Of a stretch of DNA of 64,000 bases, positions 1 to 10,769 are shown piece after piece. A program made the translations under genes and the position numbers. Each line of letters starts with the position of its first letter. Position 1 is the first letter of the stretch. Source of the DNA: Lepidonotus clava (Eukaryota; Annelida; Polychaeta; Phyllodocida; Polynoidae); NCBI GenBank assembly GCA_936440205.1, contig OW387138.1, forward strand, positions 30,585,541-30,649,540, read 5' to 3'. A model generated the notes under the pieces. It had not been told where the DNA came from, searched no databases, and saw only the letters and a list, made by a program, of their open reading frames with translations.

Positions 1-1100
1 TTAGCGATAATCGCAGCGCTTCATAATCGCCCCTTACAGGCTTAATCAAAATTATTGCTTTGTTAGACCTTTTTCTTTACTACTCTTCTGATTTGCATAC
101 ATCTGGAAGAATATAATAATCAGTTATCACTTAAGACCAATATTTGGGTTTCTGAGGTGATATCCTTAACAATATTCAAATCACGACTCTAACGAACACC
201 TAGTTCTGCATGTGGCGTATATTGCCTGCTAAGTCGTTGCACAGACAGCCAGGTGCCGGGTGCTCCAACCCTGACTGGTGTGACATGGTCCGGGTCTCCT
301 CCGACAGAAATGCAGTTTTTTACTCATTTTCAAAGAACATCCTTTAAAAGTAGAACGGGAAATCTGACATCAGTTGAAGAAACGTAGAGGAGGTTCGCAG
401 ACGCCGTTGAAAATGACCGTTTTAAGGAAAATCGCTTAGCCTTTTTGCCAAGATGCAATAGGAGACCCACTTACGTTGAGTGTGTTCTTCCCCAAGAGAC
501 ACCCGAGGGAAGGGACATCCATTGGACACCGATACTGTAAACAGGGGACTTCAAGTGTCTTTGTCCGACTCTTTTCAGAATCGCCCCCATCCCCTGTCTG
601 GTAATAGCGACACTTTCCCTAAGTTATCAGGATATGCCTAATTCACGTGACTGTCGCCACGCTGAAACTGATCATCCAAAGCATGAGATTTAGAATCTGC
701 TCCTTTTTAGGATGGTAGGTAGGGAGGGGGGTTTATGGCGATTCGTTCATAGTCTACCATCGGTAATCTGTCTGGTATTTAACAATCACTGAGAAAGGTA
801 AATCACTCAAAATCATTTAAATACTCAGAACTTCTCTTTCAAAGTCAATTAGAAACAAAAGGAAGTAAAGGTTTGCACTGAAACAATTATTCTGTATTTT
901 CTTCAGTACCCTTTCCAAGGAGAGAGCATTTGGGGACGACAGAATTTATCTTCCGGAATTCAACACAGGAACAACATTCAGAATGTCCTAAAATAGCAAC
1001 ACAATTGTTTAAAAAATGTGTCTCTCTATAGGCAGCTCCTAGAATATCTTCTACAATAATTAATTTCTGTGCTAAACATTGTCAAACACGGGCAAACCAC
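1..1100. other. non-coding stretch, nothing recognised
   Basis: No ORF with protein-like composition, no RNA gene and no repeat shared with the rest of the window was seen. Composition is AT-rich with short mixed patches. Confidence 0.5.
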
Positions 1101-1124
1101 CTCCCAATCTGTAAACCCCTGCTC

Positions 1125-1400
1125 AGGTGGCGTTCTGCTCCCCCACTGACCAGTAGCCCCGCCCCTTTACTCGTCCCCCGTCCCCTGCGGCCGTCCCTCA
1201 ATCCCCCCGGTCGTTACCTCCAATCCCGGGTTGGTGTAAATCCAGGAACGCGCTGATCCCACACGTGAACGGAATGCCTCTGCTGTGCAGGTGGTGAATC
1301 CGCCTTTTACGGCCTACCCCACATTCCCCTATGTGGGGGTCAATGTGGAACTCTCCTGGGTGGGAGGTGGGTACGTCACACCTGGAATAGAGAGAATACG
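1125..1400. promoter_or_regulatory. GC-richer patch with GC-box, inverted repeat and CRE-like motif
   Basis: A GC-rich island in AT-rich surroundings. It holds a CCCCGCCCC GC-box near 1156, an 8-bp perfect inverted repeat CCCCACAT/ATGTGGGG (1317-1324 and 1331-1338, 6-nt loop) and TACGTCACACCT near 1373, which combines a CRE-like core with a T-box-type half-site. A regulatory role is inferred from motif content only. No start site or coding exon is visible beside it. Confidence 0.25.
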
Positions 1401-1979
1401 GTATAGGTGCTATTGGTTGGTTTTATCCCGGTTTTATCACATCATGTCTTACACATCATTAATTTATCATTTCAAATATGTTTTTTTAATTAAAGTTATG
1501 TGTTTGATCTTTTTTGTTTAACAATAACATGAATGCTTCAAAAGGGAGATAAAGATAGAAATTATTTGAGTGGTAAGCTGCCATGACTGAGTGTCTAATT
1601 CTTGAAGACCTCCAAACCTGAAACCTTCCTTGTGGGCCCTCGAAGTGAGTGAAGTGAAAATGTGGCTTCTCTAAAGCCAAATGCAGGCTGCAATTATTTT
1701 CTTTGTTGGGAAATATGTTCTCCTATGATCTGATGATATGACTAAAAAAATTCCAGCACTTTGCTAGATAGAAGTAGGCAATTACCTTGTTCTATAGCAA
1801 CCTGAAGATTTTACTAATACCTACTTGTGTTTTCTGCATCATCTTTGTCTTTCTCACAACAAGAGTCACAGAAAACTATTCCTGGCTTATCTATCTGGGA
1901 ACTTCCCTTATTATCATTTAGTCAGGTTCCCATATTATCACTCAGTCAGGATGGTTCTAATGTGTGGTTCTTGTACCTT

Positions 1980-2080
1980 CACCAATGGGCGCTCCAATCG
2001 GCCGCCATGTTGTTATAGGTGATAGGGCCCTGTGATTGGCTCCCCACACCAAGATGGCGGACCCTCTCCATGGTTACCCC
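1980..2080. promoter_or_regulatory. TATA-less promoter-like patch with CCAAT and YY1-type motifs
   Basis: Three CCAAT boxes lie close together (1982-1986, 1994-1998, and ATTGG at 2035-2039). There are two YY1-type motifs, GCCGCCATGTTG at 2001-2012 and AAGATGGCGG at 2051-2060, and CCATGGTTACC follows at 2068. NF-Y plus YY1 without a TATA box is typical of broad CpG-type promoters. No convincing first exon follows on either strand, so it could also be an enhancer or part of a repeat. Confidence 0.4.
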
Positions 2081-2683
2081 GATAAATCACTGTTCTGTCC
2101 TGAGATAACCCCCCAGATGTTGATATAGGACCCCGACTTCCAGATGTTAGTCTATAAGCATGATTGTGGTTGTAGGGGTTGTAAAGACAACAGGAATTCA
2201 TGGAAAGAACAAGCATGTAGTAGTCTTATAAAAAGGATAATATTTATAACTAAGCTGAAGGAAATCCCAGACCTGATGAATTATATATTTTTGATTATTA
2301 AACTAATTTGGCTCACATCAGGTGTTTTATTAGTATTTTTACCAACAGTATGGTCATGGACCCTTAAATTTGAAACCGCGACATGCACCTTTCTAGGGCA
2401 TAGTGACCTATAAAACGGATTTTTGAAAGATAGTGACATGCGACGTTAGTTAGTTTCCTAAATGTCCAATTACTTTTAAATACATTTGATATAATTTAGT
2501 AACATATTTAAGCTTGTACTACTGGTACTCACATTTTAACCTCGTATACTTGAAACTGGACATACGAGAACATTTTTTTAAGTAGCCTCTGACTAGCTAC
2601 ATTCATCGTATACCGGAAACAGTCCTCCTACCCAGGATGCCCTGTGACTGGAGAGCGCCCCAGCCTCACTCTGATCTACAGGT

Positions 2684-2734
2684 CACGTGAGGGGATCGTC
2701 AGGTCACGTGATCATCACGTGGTCAGACCACGTG
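2684..2734. promoter_or_regulatory. homotypic cluster of four CACGTG E-boxes
   Basis: Perfect CACGTG hexamers at 2684-2689, 2705-2710, 2716-2721 and 2729-2734 give four in 51 bp. Two are in the GTCACGTGA context favoured by the USF/MITF/TFEB class of bHLH-ZIP factors. The last two form an inverted repeat, CACGTGGT-cag-ACCACGTG. The function is inferred. The clustering is far above what chance would give for a CG-containing hexamer. Confidence 0.45.
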
Positions 2735-2986
2735 GTCCATTCTTCTTAATCAGGACGCCGGTAATCAGCCAATTAGAGGGCACTGGTTGTCGGCCCGTGC
2801 TGAAACTATCACTATTCAGACGGGCCGGAACTAGCGAAACCAGCCACGAGTTTTAGAGGATCTAAATAATGGCTGAAAATGTCAACCTTGTACAACAATT
2901 GTCTCTAATAAGCCCTTTCCAGAGCAGAAGAATGAAGACTTGTATGACTTGTTTTATTGTGAAATAAAGTAAGCACTGCTCTTTAC

Positions 2987-3002
2987 CCCCCCCCCCCCCC
3001 CC
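2987..3002. repeat. poly-C tract
   Basis: An uninterrupted run of about 16 C. It is one of more than twenty C or G homopolymers of 9 nt or longer in the window. Confidence 0.9.
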
Positions 3003-3009
3003 GAAAAAA

Positions 3010-4045
3010 AGAAGCCTTTCCCAGTTTACACCAATTTTAAAGTTAACCATGAAAAATTTCCAAAGTTGCTTCCATACTTATTCCATGAAGACAGTTGCAT
3101 GATACAAATTAAACCGAAGCAATTTGGTTGACAAATGGCTCCTAAAATTTGTAAAATGCAACTTCGTAAAATGTACCTTTTCCCCATAGGAACCAATGTA
3201 AAAGTATGTCAACTTATAATGTCCAGTCCTTCTTTGCCCTTTATATTCCTATTCCTTGTGTGTATTACCCGGATGGCCAGGTCGCTCAGCAATGTTTCGC
3301 AAACTATATATACGCTTTGTTTGTCCTTTTTCCCGTTTTTCAGAATACAGCATTTTAATTGGCTGGAAAACCTGCTAATCTGTCAATTGCTAAAATTTAA
3401 GAAACCATTATGCATTATCAGTACTTGGGAACATAGAACGCTGTAATTGTTGCTTATTTTAGTAACCCAAACTCTAGAAGACAAGGGTAGCTTATACAGT
3501 TATGTTTGTACAACCATTGTCTAACTCTGGGGTACACCTATGTGAGGCTAATTACGCTGTCTGAGTTTCAGAGTTTCTGTATATTAATTGCAGAAAACTG
3601 GATCAAACTGCTAAAGCTAATATTAAAAGTTGATTTCTATCATTTATCTTCTCACTGCGTATGCAAGTAGTCGTAGATGAACCAATTCACTGTCTCATGC
3701 ATGCAATATTCTCTCATGTAAATATGCACGTAGCTGTACATCAACTAATTCAAGATCTCATGTATGCATCCCTATACGCATACATGTAGCTGTATATGTA
3801 TGAACGATACACGTATAATGTTCACCTCGATTGGCAGGATAAGAAGTCTGACAGGGCCAAATTGTCACACCAAAGGCAAAGTGCCATCAAGAAGCATAGA
3901 CTTGTTGCAGGAGCGCTTGTTGGTGGGATCGGATAGGTTGGCACCGCAGGCTACTCCTTTTAACAGATATTCAGTGAGAAGAGCAGCAAAAGAAACATGG
4001 AAATGATAGTGGTGTTCCAATTGATATGCCATAAGGCACCCTTCT
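3010..4045. other. non-coding stretch, nothing recognised
   Basis: Open frames here are short and hydrophobic or low-complexity without protein-like pattern. A loose motif resembling CATGTA/TGCATACA recurs around 3650-3800 but not regularly enough to call a satellite. Confidence 0.4.
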
Positions 4046-4050
4046 GGCAC

Positions 4051-4092
4051 TATACCAAATTCGGGAGAGGCCCAGTGGGCACGGCCATGTTG
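4051..4092 (+). repeat. copy of a short recurrent GC motif
   Basis: Contains TATACC..ATTCGGGAGAGG followed by CCCAGTGGGC and then GGCCATGTTG. The same block recurs at 4911-4940 (+) and, inverted, at 5307-5345. It probably belongs to a short mobile or duplicated element whose limits are not clear. Confidence 0.4.
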
Positions 4093-4855
4093 AACAAGAG
4101 AAAATATATTTTTCAGTCCTCTGGACTGAAAAACCTTGCTTTGGTGGCCATAAATAATCATCTATATACTGATTTTTAAAGGGTATAGACACTGTGAACA
4201 GCGGTATGGGCACCTGTGATCTGTGCATTCAGGCGTATCACCAGTGACTACAGCTTGGACCTGTAATCAAAACAATAGACCTTGTGCAGATGACCTCACA
4301 GCATACAAAATTACCTGGCCGTCATATTGCTGATCACTTTATTATCATTATTATTTGCACTTCAAAGCATTTGAAACATATCAGTATACAAAATGTCCTT
4401 AAAATAACTTCACTGAATCATAATCAACAATCTGTGTGATTTAGAATTCATAAATTCTGATCACCAGCGAACCATACTGGACCACCGGCCTCTGTCCTGA
4501 GACTGGAGACAGACGGGTTCGGTCTATTGGCGTGGGGACAGTAGAGGCGGCAGTGGAGCCACACATACACACCTACGTGTAATGTAGTGGGGGGGGGGGG
4601 GGGGATTAGGGTATGGGGCATGGGCCACTGTAGTACGGACCAGTGGACTAGTGGACCGTCCGTGCCAGGGGTGTGGCTACGGGGTGATTGACATGCCTGG
4701 GGGACCAATGAGACCACTACCCCTCCACTCCCTGCCAGGTACACACATGGGAGGGAGAGGGGGAGGGTCCAATTAGCACCAATTTCACGCCTCTTGACTA
4801 TACACAATGGGAAAACATCTGACAGTAAGGCTTTGGGGGCGTGTTCTACCAATAA

Positions 4856-4870
4856 CCACTAGATGGCGCC
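4856..4870 (+). promoter_or_regulatory. CTCF-type motif
   Basis: CCACTAGATGGCGCC matches the bilaterian CTCF core, written here as CCASYAGRKGGCRS, at every position. The function (insulator or architectural site) is inferred from the motif alone. It has the same orientation as the three CTCF-type motifs near 32-35 kb. Confidence 0.5.
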
Positions 4871-4910
4871 CCCAAAGCAAAAATGGAGAGTCCTGATTGG
4901 TCGAGAGCAG

Positions 4911-5345
4911 TATACCGCATTCGGGAGACCCGTTCAGTGCACGCACACACCTTTGGACCCACTTCCTGTGGGTGGTCAAGTGCGACTTTTCAGCCTATTA
5001 ATGACCATACTGCAAAGATGCCACTCTCGACTGATGAAAATGTAGGAAAAGTAGGAAACACTTTTCCTACTTTTTTTTATAAAAGCAGCTAGGAGGGAAA
5101 TAAACTTCAAGAATAGAAACCTGACATTGGATTTGTAATTGAATTGCTTCAAACTAACACAAAAGTACTCTAAAACAGATATTTAAGTAATGTAGGAAAA
5201 GTCAGTTATGCATTCCAAAAGCACCACAAAGTAGGAAATCATACAAAAGTAGGAAAAATGGCATCTCTGATACTGTTAGTAAATAATACTCTTTTCAGCC
5301 TATCAATATGGCGGCGCCCACTGGGCCTCTCCCGAACGCGGTATA
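4911..5345. repeat. segment bounded by an inverted copy of the recurrent GC motif
   Basis: TATACCGCATTCGGGAGA opens the segment on the + strand. The inverted counterpart (TATACCGCGTTCGGGAGAGG read on the minus strand) closes it. A direct pair of CTTTTCAGCCTATYAAT lies at about 4986 and 5291. The arrangement resembles a small element with terminal inverted repeats, but no target duplication was seen, so it may be a local rearranged duplication. Confidence 0.3.
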
Positions 5346-5377
5346 AACATTGACGAATAAATTCGTCAATGTTTATA
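5342..5377. repeat. perfect 17-bp inverted repeat (hairpin)
   Basis: TATAAACATTGACGAAT and its exact reverse complement are separated by AA. Both arms contain the forkhead-like core ATAAACA/TGTTTAT. It abuts the inverted GC motif that ends at 5345. Confidence 0.8.
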
Positions 5378-5806
5378 ACCACTAATTACAGAATAGGTGC
5401 AGAATGTGCAAACATTATGATGCACATTTCGTTACTTGTCTGTAAAGGGCATTACGCCTTACAGACTAGCTCAGAGAGTGCATTATGCCTGCACTGTAGA
5501 GTCACCATAAGTGGATTTTCAGGTTAGTCTGTAAAAGGTATCAGTCACCATGAAGTCTAGACAGCCAGTGAAGTTACCAATATGTGGTGTCAAATAGGAA
5601 CAATTTTTGTCTTTGTGAGTCTAATATAGCCTGTCATAACAACAAATAGGACCACCCCCTTACTTGCAGCTAAAGCCATCTATCCTATTAGTACTACACA
5701 TCTGGGACAAGATAATCACCACAATATCACAACTTAGATCACAAACACTTACCGCCAACAACATGGGACGTTTGGACAACCATCAAAGTGCAGCATGACC
5801 AGAAAA

Positions 5807-5828
5807 ACACTAATTAATTAATTAGTGT
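5807..5828. repeat. perfect 22-bp palindrome with overlapping TAATTA sites
   Basis: ACACTAATTAATTAATTAGTGT reads the same on both strands with no spacer. It contains overlapping homeodomain TAATTA cores. It may be a cruciform-prone element or a dimeric homeodomain site; function is unknown. Confidence 0.8.
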
Positions 5829-5839
5829 AAATTAAGGGC

Positions 5840-7185
5840 GGAGTCAGTGGGTGGATAAACATTAGAGCCCAGCTGATTAATGCATGACGCCAGGCATGAC
5901 CATACTGTGAAACCTTGGGGGGAGCACTGTGTCAAAATACACGTGGTGGGACATAATAGTTCATTGGTAGGGCGTTGGTGAGATAAATGTGAAAGGGGGA
6001 AAAACAGTTACTGATGTGTGTGTCACTATCGGTCCGTTGGTTAAGAAAGGGCCGATTTTGTTCATGCTACTTTATTTCATATAGAATCAAAGGGATCTGA
6101 TTACAAAACTATAAGTGCTTGAATATACAATCAGAACAAAATATCACAAGGAAAATATGTGTGAAAATTCTCAGGCATAGATTAGACATTCACAGAAAAA
6201 TATTATGACATTGCAATCACCTTTTATTATAGCGCATAACACATTTTAAGTTTTAAGTTTTTCAGTCCTTTCTTCGTCAGCAGACCTATAGTCAGAGGTA
6301 TTATTTCATTCTCTGGATATGTTCCGTGACATGAGATGATATCAAAAAGTACATTTAATGATCATTCACAGACGAAAATGGGTTTTATATCTTCTCGAAT
6401 CAATAAAATCAGGGGGCCGGGTAAGGTGTAGCGTAGGCCCGGCTACAAAACTGGAGAAGAACAATGCAGGATTCCCTTTTTTTCTGTATGAACGTTGCGA
6501 TTTATTGTTTATTAATCATTTATTTTAACTCTGCAGAGATATCAATGTAACTTCTGGGGCTTATTGCATAAGCAATTGCTGTTAATTGTTTTTAACAGTG
6601 TTGGAGAGCCAACGGTTTGCCTTTTGACAAAAGTGTGAGATTTTATGCTGTTGCATGTGGATTTGTATCCCTAAAAGGACACAAAACCTTCGCTAAATGC
6701 CTATATTTCATGTTTTTGGCTGTTTCTTGTGTAATCCGGCCAAGTTGTTGTAAAAGAAAAAGCATTGTGAGCTACATCAAGCCACACCGCTCAGTGACAA
6801 ACACAACAGTGGAGACGTTGCCTCCCAGTATACTGGTTTAGAGGGACAATTTTCATTATTTCATGAGCAAAAAAAGACAGCCTCCAGTATACACAAATAG
6901 TAGTTATGCAAAATAAACAGGACTAAAAACACCCCCAAATTACCCCTAGGCCAATGTAGATATTCTGAGTCTACGCAGCAAGGAACCAACAACGTGAAAT
7001 TCAGGCAAAACTCAATGATGATTGTGAGATTTTACTGCAATAACCAATTGCACCTAACATAATTGCACCTAACAGCGATAAATTTCGCATACTTTTCAAA
7101 AACCATGCTGCTTGCACATAAGCTGTTATAGGAGTCAACAATGATCACTCAGGTAACAGGCCCCTGGTTTAGTTCCAGCACCTAG
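5840..7185. other. non-coding stretch, nothing recognised
   Basis: AT-rich sequence without protein-like frames, A/B boxes, or repeats shared with the rest of the window. Confidence 0.4.
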
Positions 7186-7189
7186 GCTG

Positions 7190-7375
7190 ATGCTCTATTC
7201 GGCCCGGAGTGCCCTCCCCAGACGGCGGGGTCCTGTTAATTGGCATTTAGCGGGTAATTAACTCATTGTCTCTAATTAAACTCATCAGTCATAGATCACC
7301 GCCCGTTTTATCGCCCAGTCTATGGTAAAAAGAGCAATGGGGCTTTCCTGTTGTTGACAATCTTTGTTAGAGCTT
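7190..7375. promoter_or_regulatory. candidate enhancer with homeodomain and SOX-type motifs
   Basis: Starts in a GC-rich patch and carries TTAATTGG (7236-7243), TAATTA (7255-7260), TAATTA (7273-7278) and then ACAATCTTTGTT (7357-7368), which looks like a pair of opposed SOX half-sites. Three homeodomain sites within about 45 bp inside a CG-containing patch resemble a developmental enhancer. This is a motif-based inference. Confidence 0.35.
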
Positions 7376-7847
7376 AGAACTTATAAAAAGTTGGCTAATT
7401 ACTTTGGGAAATTAGGCAAAGTAAAAGAAAACATGTCCCCTGTTTTGGCATGCTATCAAGGCAGAGTGGCGACGTATAATGAATTTACATTATTTCTCTC
7501 TAACATTTTCTTTTTTACCGAAAGTTTCAATGAAATTCAAATGTAAACCAAATTCTGTTCAAAGCCTGCACGAAAACCTAGGTCAATTCCCCACTTTCCG
7601 TTTTCTCATTTCTTTATTCATATTTTTCTTTTTACATTCTGCATTATTTCGACCTCCATAATTCACAATCTCAGACTGTCATCTTCATACATGTCATTTT
7701 TATAATTGCCGAACACTCTCAGGAATGGGTGTGAAATAGCAACCTCTCTCACGTGTATCAGAAGAATACTGCAACCACTAGGAGGTTACAAACAAGGTAA
7801 ACATGGTCATAAGTACATATATGTCACAAGGAGGTGTAAACACAAAT

Positions 7848-8138
7848 TTATCACCCGCACGGCCGACGAGCGGTGCGGGTAGTAAGTATTGACAGGATGT
7901 ACGTACCGCTCCTTATTTTCAGTATTTTCATTAATCTTTTAATCTTGTTTTGGTATTTTAAACATATTCGTTTTTGTGATAAAATATAGAAGACCCTTCT
8001 GGGGTCGTCCTAGGGTGTCTGTATACGACCCAAGGGAATCGTACTTACCTCAGGCTTCACCCTCAGTACCGTACATGACAAAGCCCTTTGGTATGGTCGT
8101 ACAGACACCCTCGGATGACCCCTGCAGGTCTTCTTATG
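7848..8138 (+). mobile_element. hairpin-forming interspersed repeat, copy 1
   Basis: Begins with TATCACCCGCACGG-type sequence (head with GACGAGCGGT and a GTACGTAC core). A long imperfect hairpin follows from AAGACC to GGTCTT. The hairpin arms pair over roughly 38 bp, including GGGTGTCTGTA (8013-8023) with TACAGACACCC (8100-8110). Related copies lie at 29757-29967 (-), 36307-36571 (+) and 42252-42521 (+). It has no coding capacity. It could be a MITE or another non-autonomous element; the superfamily is not identified. Confidence 0.65.
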
Positions 8139-8145
8139 TTATTAC

Positions 8146-8459
8146 CAAGGTACCAACCAAAACTCCATTTTCAAATTCCCTGTGTTTTCCCTGAGATTTC
8201 CCTGTGCCACAGCAATTTTTCCCTGTGTCATACCCAGCAGATTTTTCAAATTTAAAAGCCTCCGCATGCAGAAGAAATTTTCGACAACCCAACAACAAAA
8301 AGTCAAATCTAATACCTTGAGAATAAATAATTTCAGAACCTGGCCAAATGAAATTCCCTGTGTTTTCCCTGTGTTTTGGCAAAATTTGCAAATTCCCTGT
8401 GTTTTCCCTGTCAGGGAATTTTGTTTTCCCTGTCAGGGAATTTTGTGGTTGGTACCCTG
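8146..8459. mobile_element. MITE with CAGGGTACC termini, copy A
   Basis: Terminal inverted repeats CAAGGTACCAACC and CAGGGTACCAACC (one mismatch) bound 314 bp rich in TTCCCTGTG motifs. It is flanked by a 6-bp direct repeat TATTAC at 8140-8145 and 8460-8465. The interior is non-coding. It lies directly against the end of hairpin repeat copy 1. The CAGGG terminus is hAT-like, but the target duplication is shorter than the 8 bp usual for hAT. Confidence 0.7.
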
Positions 8460-8807
8460 TATTACGTAGACAACAACACTATTTTTCAGATTTTAGATTT
8501 CTGTGCATTGCCCATGTTAAAGCCCACCGGTCAGAGTCGGTGCCTTCATTGGGCCTTAACCCAGGCTATTCACTACCATTAGGCAGAAACACACCCGAAC
8601 TGTCAGGTTTCCGTGCTGCTGTCAGAGGGAAACTGGTGTGACAGACAAACTGTCAACCGATAAACCTGATCTATGAACCTGTCAACGACCACAACGGCAC
8701 AAGAGCCTGAGGATAAATAACTCTTACATCTCCCCCCGTCTGGGTGCTTGCCGTGCCGCTATTCCCTCTACTGCTTAAGGGATGTACGTTGATTTTATTA
8801 AAACATT

Positions 8808-9113
8808 CAGGGTACCAAGGCAGAATCCATTTCCAAATTCCCTGTGTTTTCCCTGAGATTTCCTTGTCCCGCGGCAATTTTTCCCTGTGTCATACTGAGC
8901 AAGTTGTTCAAATTTAGAGCCTTTGTATGCAGAAAAAAATTGGCACAACAACAAGACGATATATCCTTACTATTTTTAGAATCAGGAATTTCAGAACCTG
9001 GCCATATAAAATTTCCTGTGATTTGGTATCATTTGCAAATTCCTTGTGTTTTCCCTGCCAGAAATTTTTGTTGTTGCCATTTTCCCTGTTTTCCCTGTGC
9101 TGTTGGTACCCTG
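8808..9113. mobile_element. MITE with CAGGGTACC termini, copy B
   Basis: Same family and orientation as the copy at 8146-8459, with CAGGGTACCAA at the left, TTGGTACCCTG at the right and shared internal AATTCCCTGTG blocks, but clearly diverged by eye. No target duplication is visible. The two copies are 348 bp apart. Confidence 0.65.
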
Positions 9114-9331
9114 AAGCTAGCAATTTCTGCCCTGCTGGGTATTCACCTTACCAAAGTGCTCCAGACAGAGTGGCCCTTAAATGTTTACATGAAACTGGTG
9201 TATCTATCTTAATTGGATATCTCAAAGAACAAATCTGTACATAACAAATCTTTGCGCACATCTCAGAAAATGTACACCCAATTGCGGAACTTAGGATTTA
9301 GGATGCACACAGGGTGCAAGGTGCAAGTATA

Positions 9332-9636
9332 CAGGATTCCCTCGCATTTAAGACAATTTTTTAAGACCAAGATTTGGGCAAATTAAGACATATCGATTGC
9401 ATGGTAAGAAACTTTACAAACATATTGTGTGGTTAAAATTTTAAGTAAGTGTAATTGTTTGAGAGGGGGATTTGAAATTTTCATAGTAACTTCATTTCAA
9501 GTTAATTAGTGAAAAAAAATCAATGTATGACCGCTTTAAGAACTCTAGCTACAAAACTCAAGGTCTTAAGGCCTTAAATGTGAGTCTTAGGTCTTAAATG
9601 TGAGAAAATTAATTCAAGACCTGTTGATAGAACCCT
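9332..9636. mobile_element. AAGACC-rich MITE, copy C
   Basis: Termini CAGGATTCCCTC and GATAGAACCCTG are imperfect inverted repeats. The interior carries repeated TTAAGACC and GGTCTTAA near both ends, as in the element at 53817-54140. The flanks show only a weak AT-rich match (gtata/atata). Non-coding and diverged. Confidence 0.5.
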
Positions 9637-9639
9637 GAT

Positions 9640-10235
9640 ATATGAACCCTGATATATGGGACAGAGGGTGCGTGTGGGACGAAGGATGCACCATTAATGT
9701 TGAGCTGATAAGCACTGGATGGGTCTCTGGGGCAGACGTAACCAGTGTTTTATTTTGACATGCTACACAGGGACCCCACCACCACCCCTTATTATAATGA
9801 TATCATAATATATACCCAACTGCTGTACAGGCCATGTTTGGGGTAACCAGTACGGAGAGACCTGGTTCCTCATGTTGGCACCAGTAACAATGACTGGCCC
9901 AAGGTCATGCTGAACTTACTTTTCTATGAAATTCTTCTGCCCTTGTTTAACCTGAATTATGTGTTAAACGGAGGTGCCCTGATGATTGTCTTGGCTAAAT
10001 TGGCAAGTTGGTGGATGCTTTGAGGATGATTCACTGACTGTAGTAAATAGGTGACAGACGGAATGACTGTTATTATGCAATAAGTGAGGGTGAAGACAGA
10101 CATGTAATTACCTGGATTAGTGCACAACAGCACACAAACCATTAATTTGCTCACCATCGTTACGGAGAAAATGTTCCCAGGTCTTAGAATAGTTAATAAT
10201 ATGTTTGGAATCAAGTTATTAATATTTTTGAAATG
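9640..10235. other. non-coding stretch, nothing recognised
   Basis: A short direct repeat GAACCCTGATATAT occurs twice at the left edge. Otherwise no gene, RNA or repeat was seen. Confidence 0.4.
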
Positions 10236-10242
10236 CGAATTG

Positions 10243-10760
10243 TGTCATGGCCATGACTTCTTTGTACTGCGCAGATCTTAACCTGGTTTAATTGGCATGC
10301 ATCGCATCTGTGACTGATGTAATCAATTTCTGTATATCCGGTCTATTGTACTGACGCGGGTGGCCAGTCCATGTTTGGGCAGCATGACGTGAGCTTAGAA
10401 GCGCACGTGTAAGCCAATGTTTCACTTTGATAGTAGTGAAATGAGGGAGGAGTTACGGTGTGACGTACCACCATATAATAATGTGTTCCGCTCTTAGCTA
10501 GCCAGAATAGCTGCAAGCACTGTGTGAGTAAACATCCTGTGAAGGTTGGACCTTTAATCTGCAGTCTAGGTTCTGGAGAGAGGCATATAGAAATTGTGAC
10601 TGAGTATGTTTGAGGGAACTCTAACCTTGGGACTGATCATGGTCAATCGAGTTCTTGTCACGGAACGACTAGACATTGGATAATAAACAACAAATCCTTT
10701 CACAACGAGTGTTCACGTCTTACATGATGAGGGAACTATAATTATGTATTGGACGACCGC
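10243..10760 (+). mobile_element. possible degraded LTR (limits uncertain)
   Basis: The sequence has the layout of an LTR: a TG start near 10243, a TATA-like CATATAATA near 10471, and AATAAA near 10682 followed by a short GT/CA-rich stretch ending near TTACA at about 10723. A TTGGACGACCG-like possible primer-binding start follows at about 10749. No partner LTR, internal coding region or target duplication was found, so it may be a solo LTR fossil or a chance arrangement. Confidence 0.25.
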
Positions 10761-10769
10761 AGTCGACGA

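Noticed and set aside
4448-4852. 134-codon minus-strand open frame
   Set aside because: Proline-rich translation of a poly-G/C stretch with no domain or conserved pattern visible.
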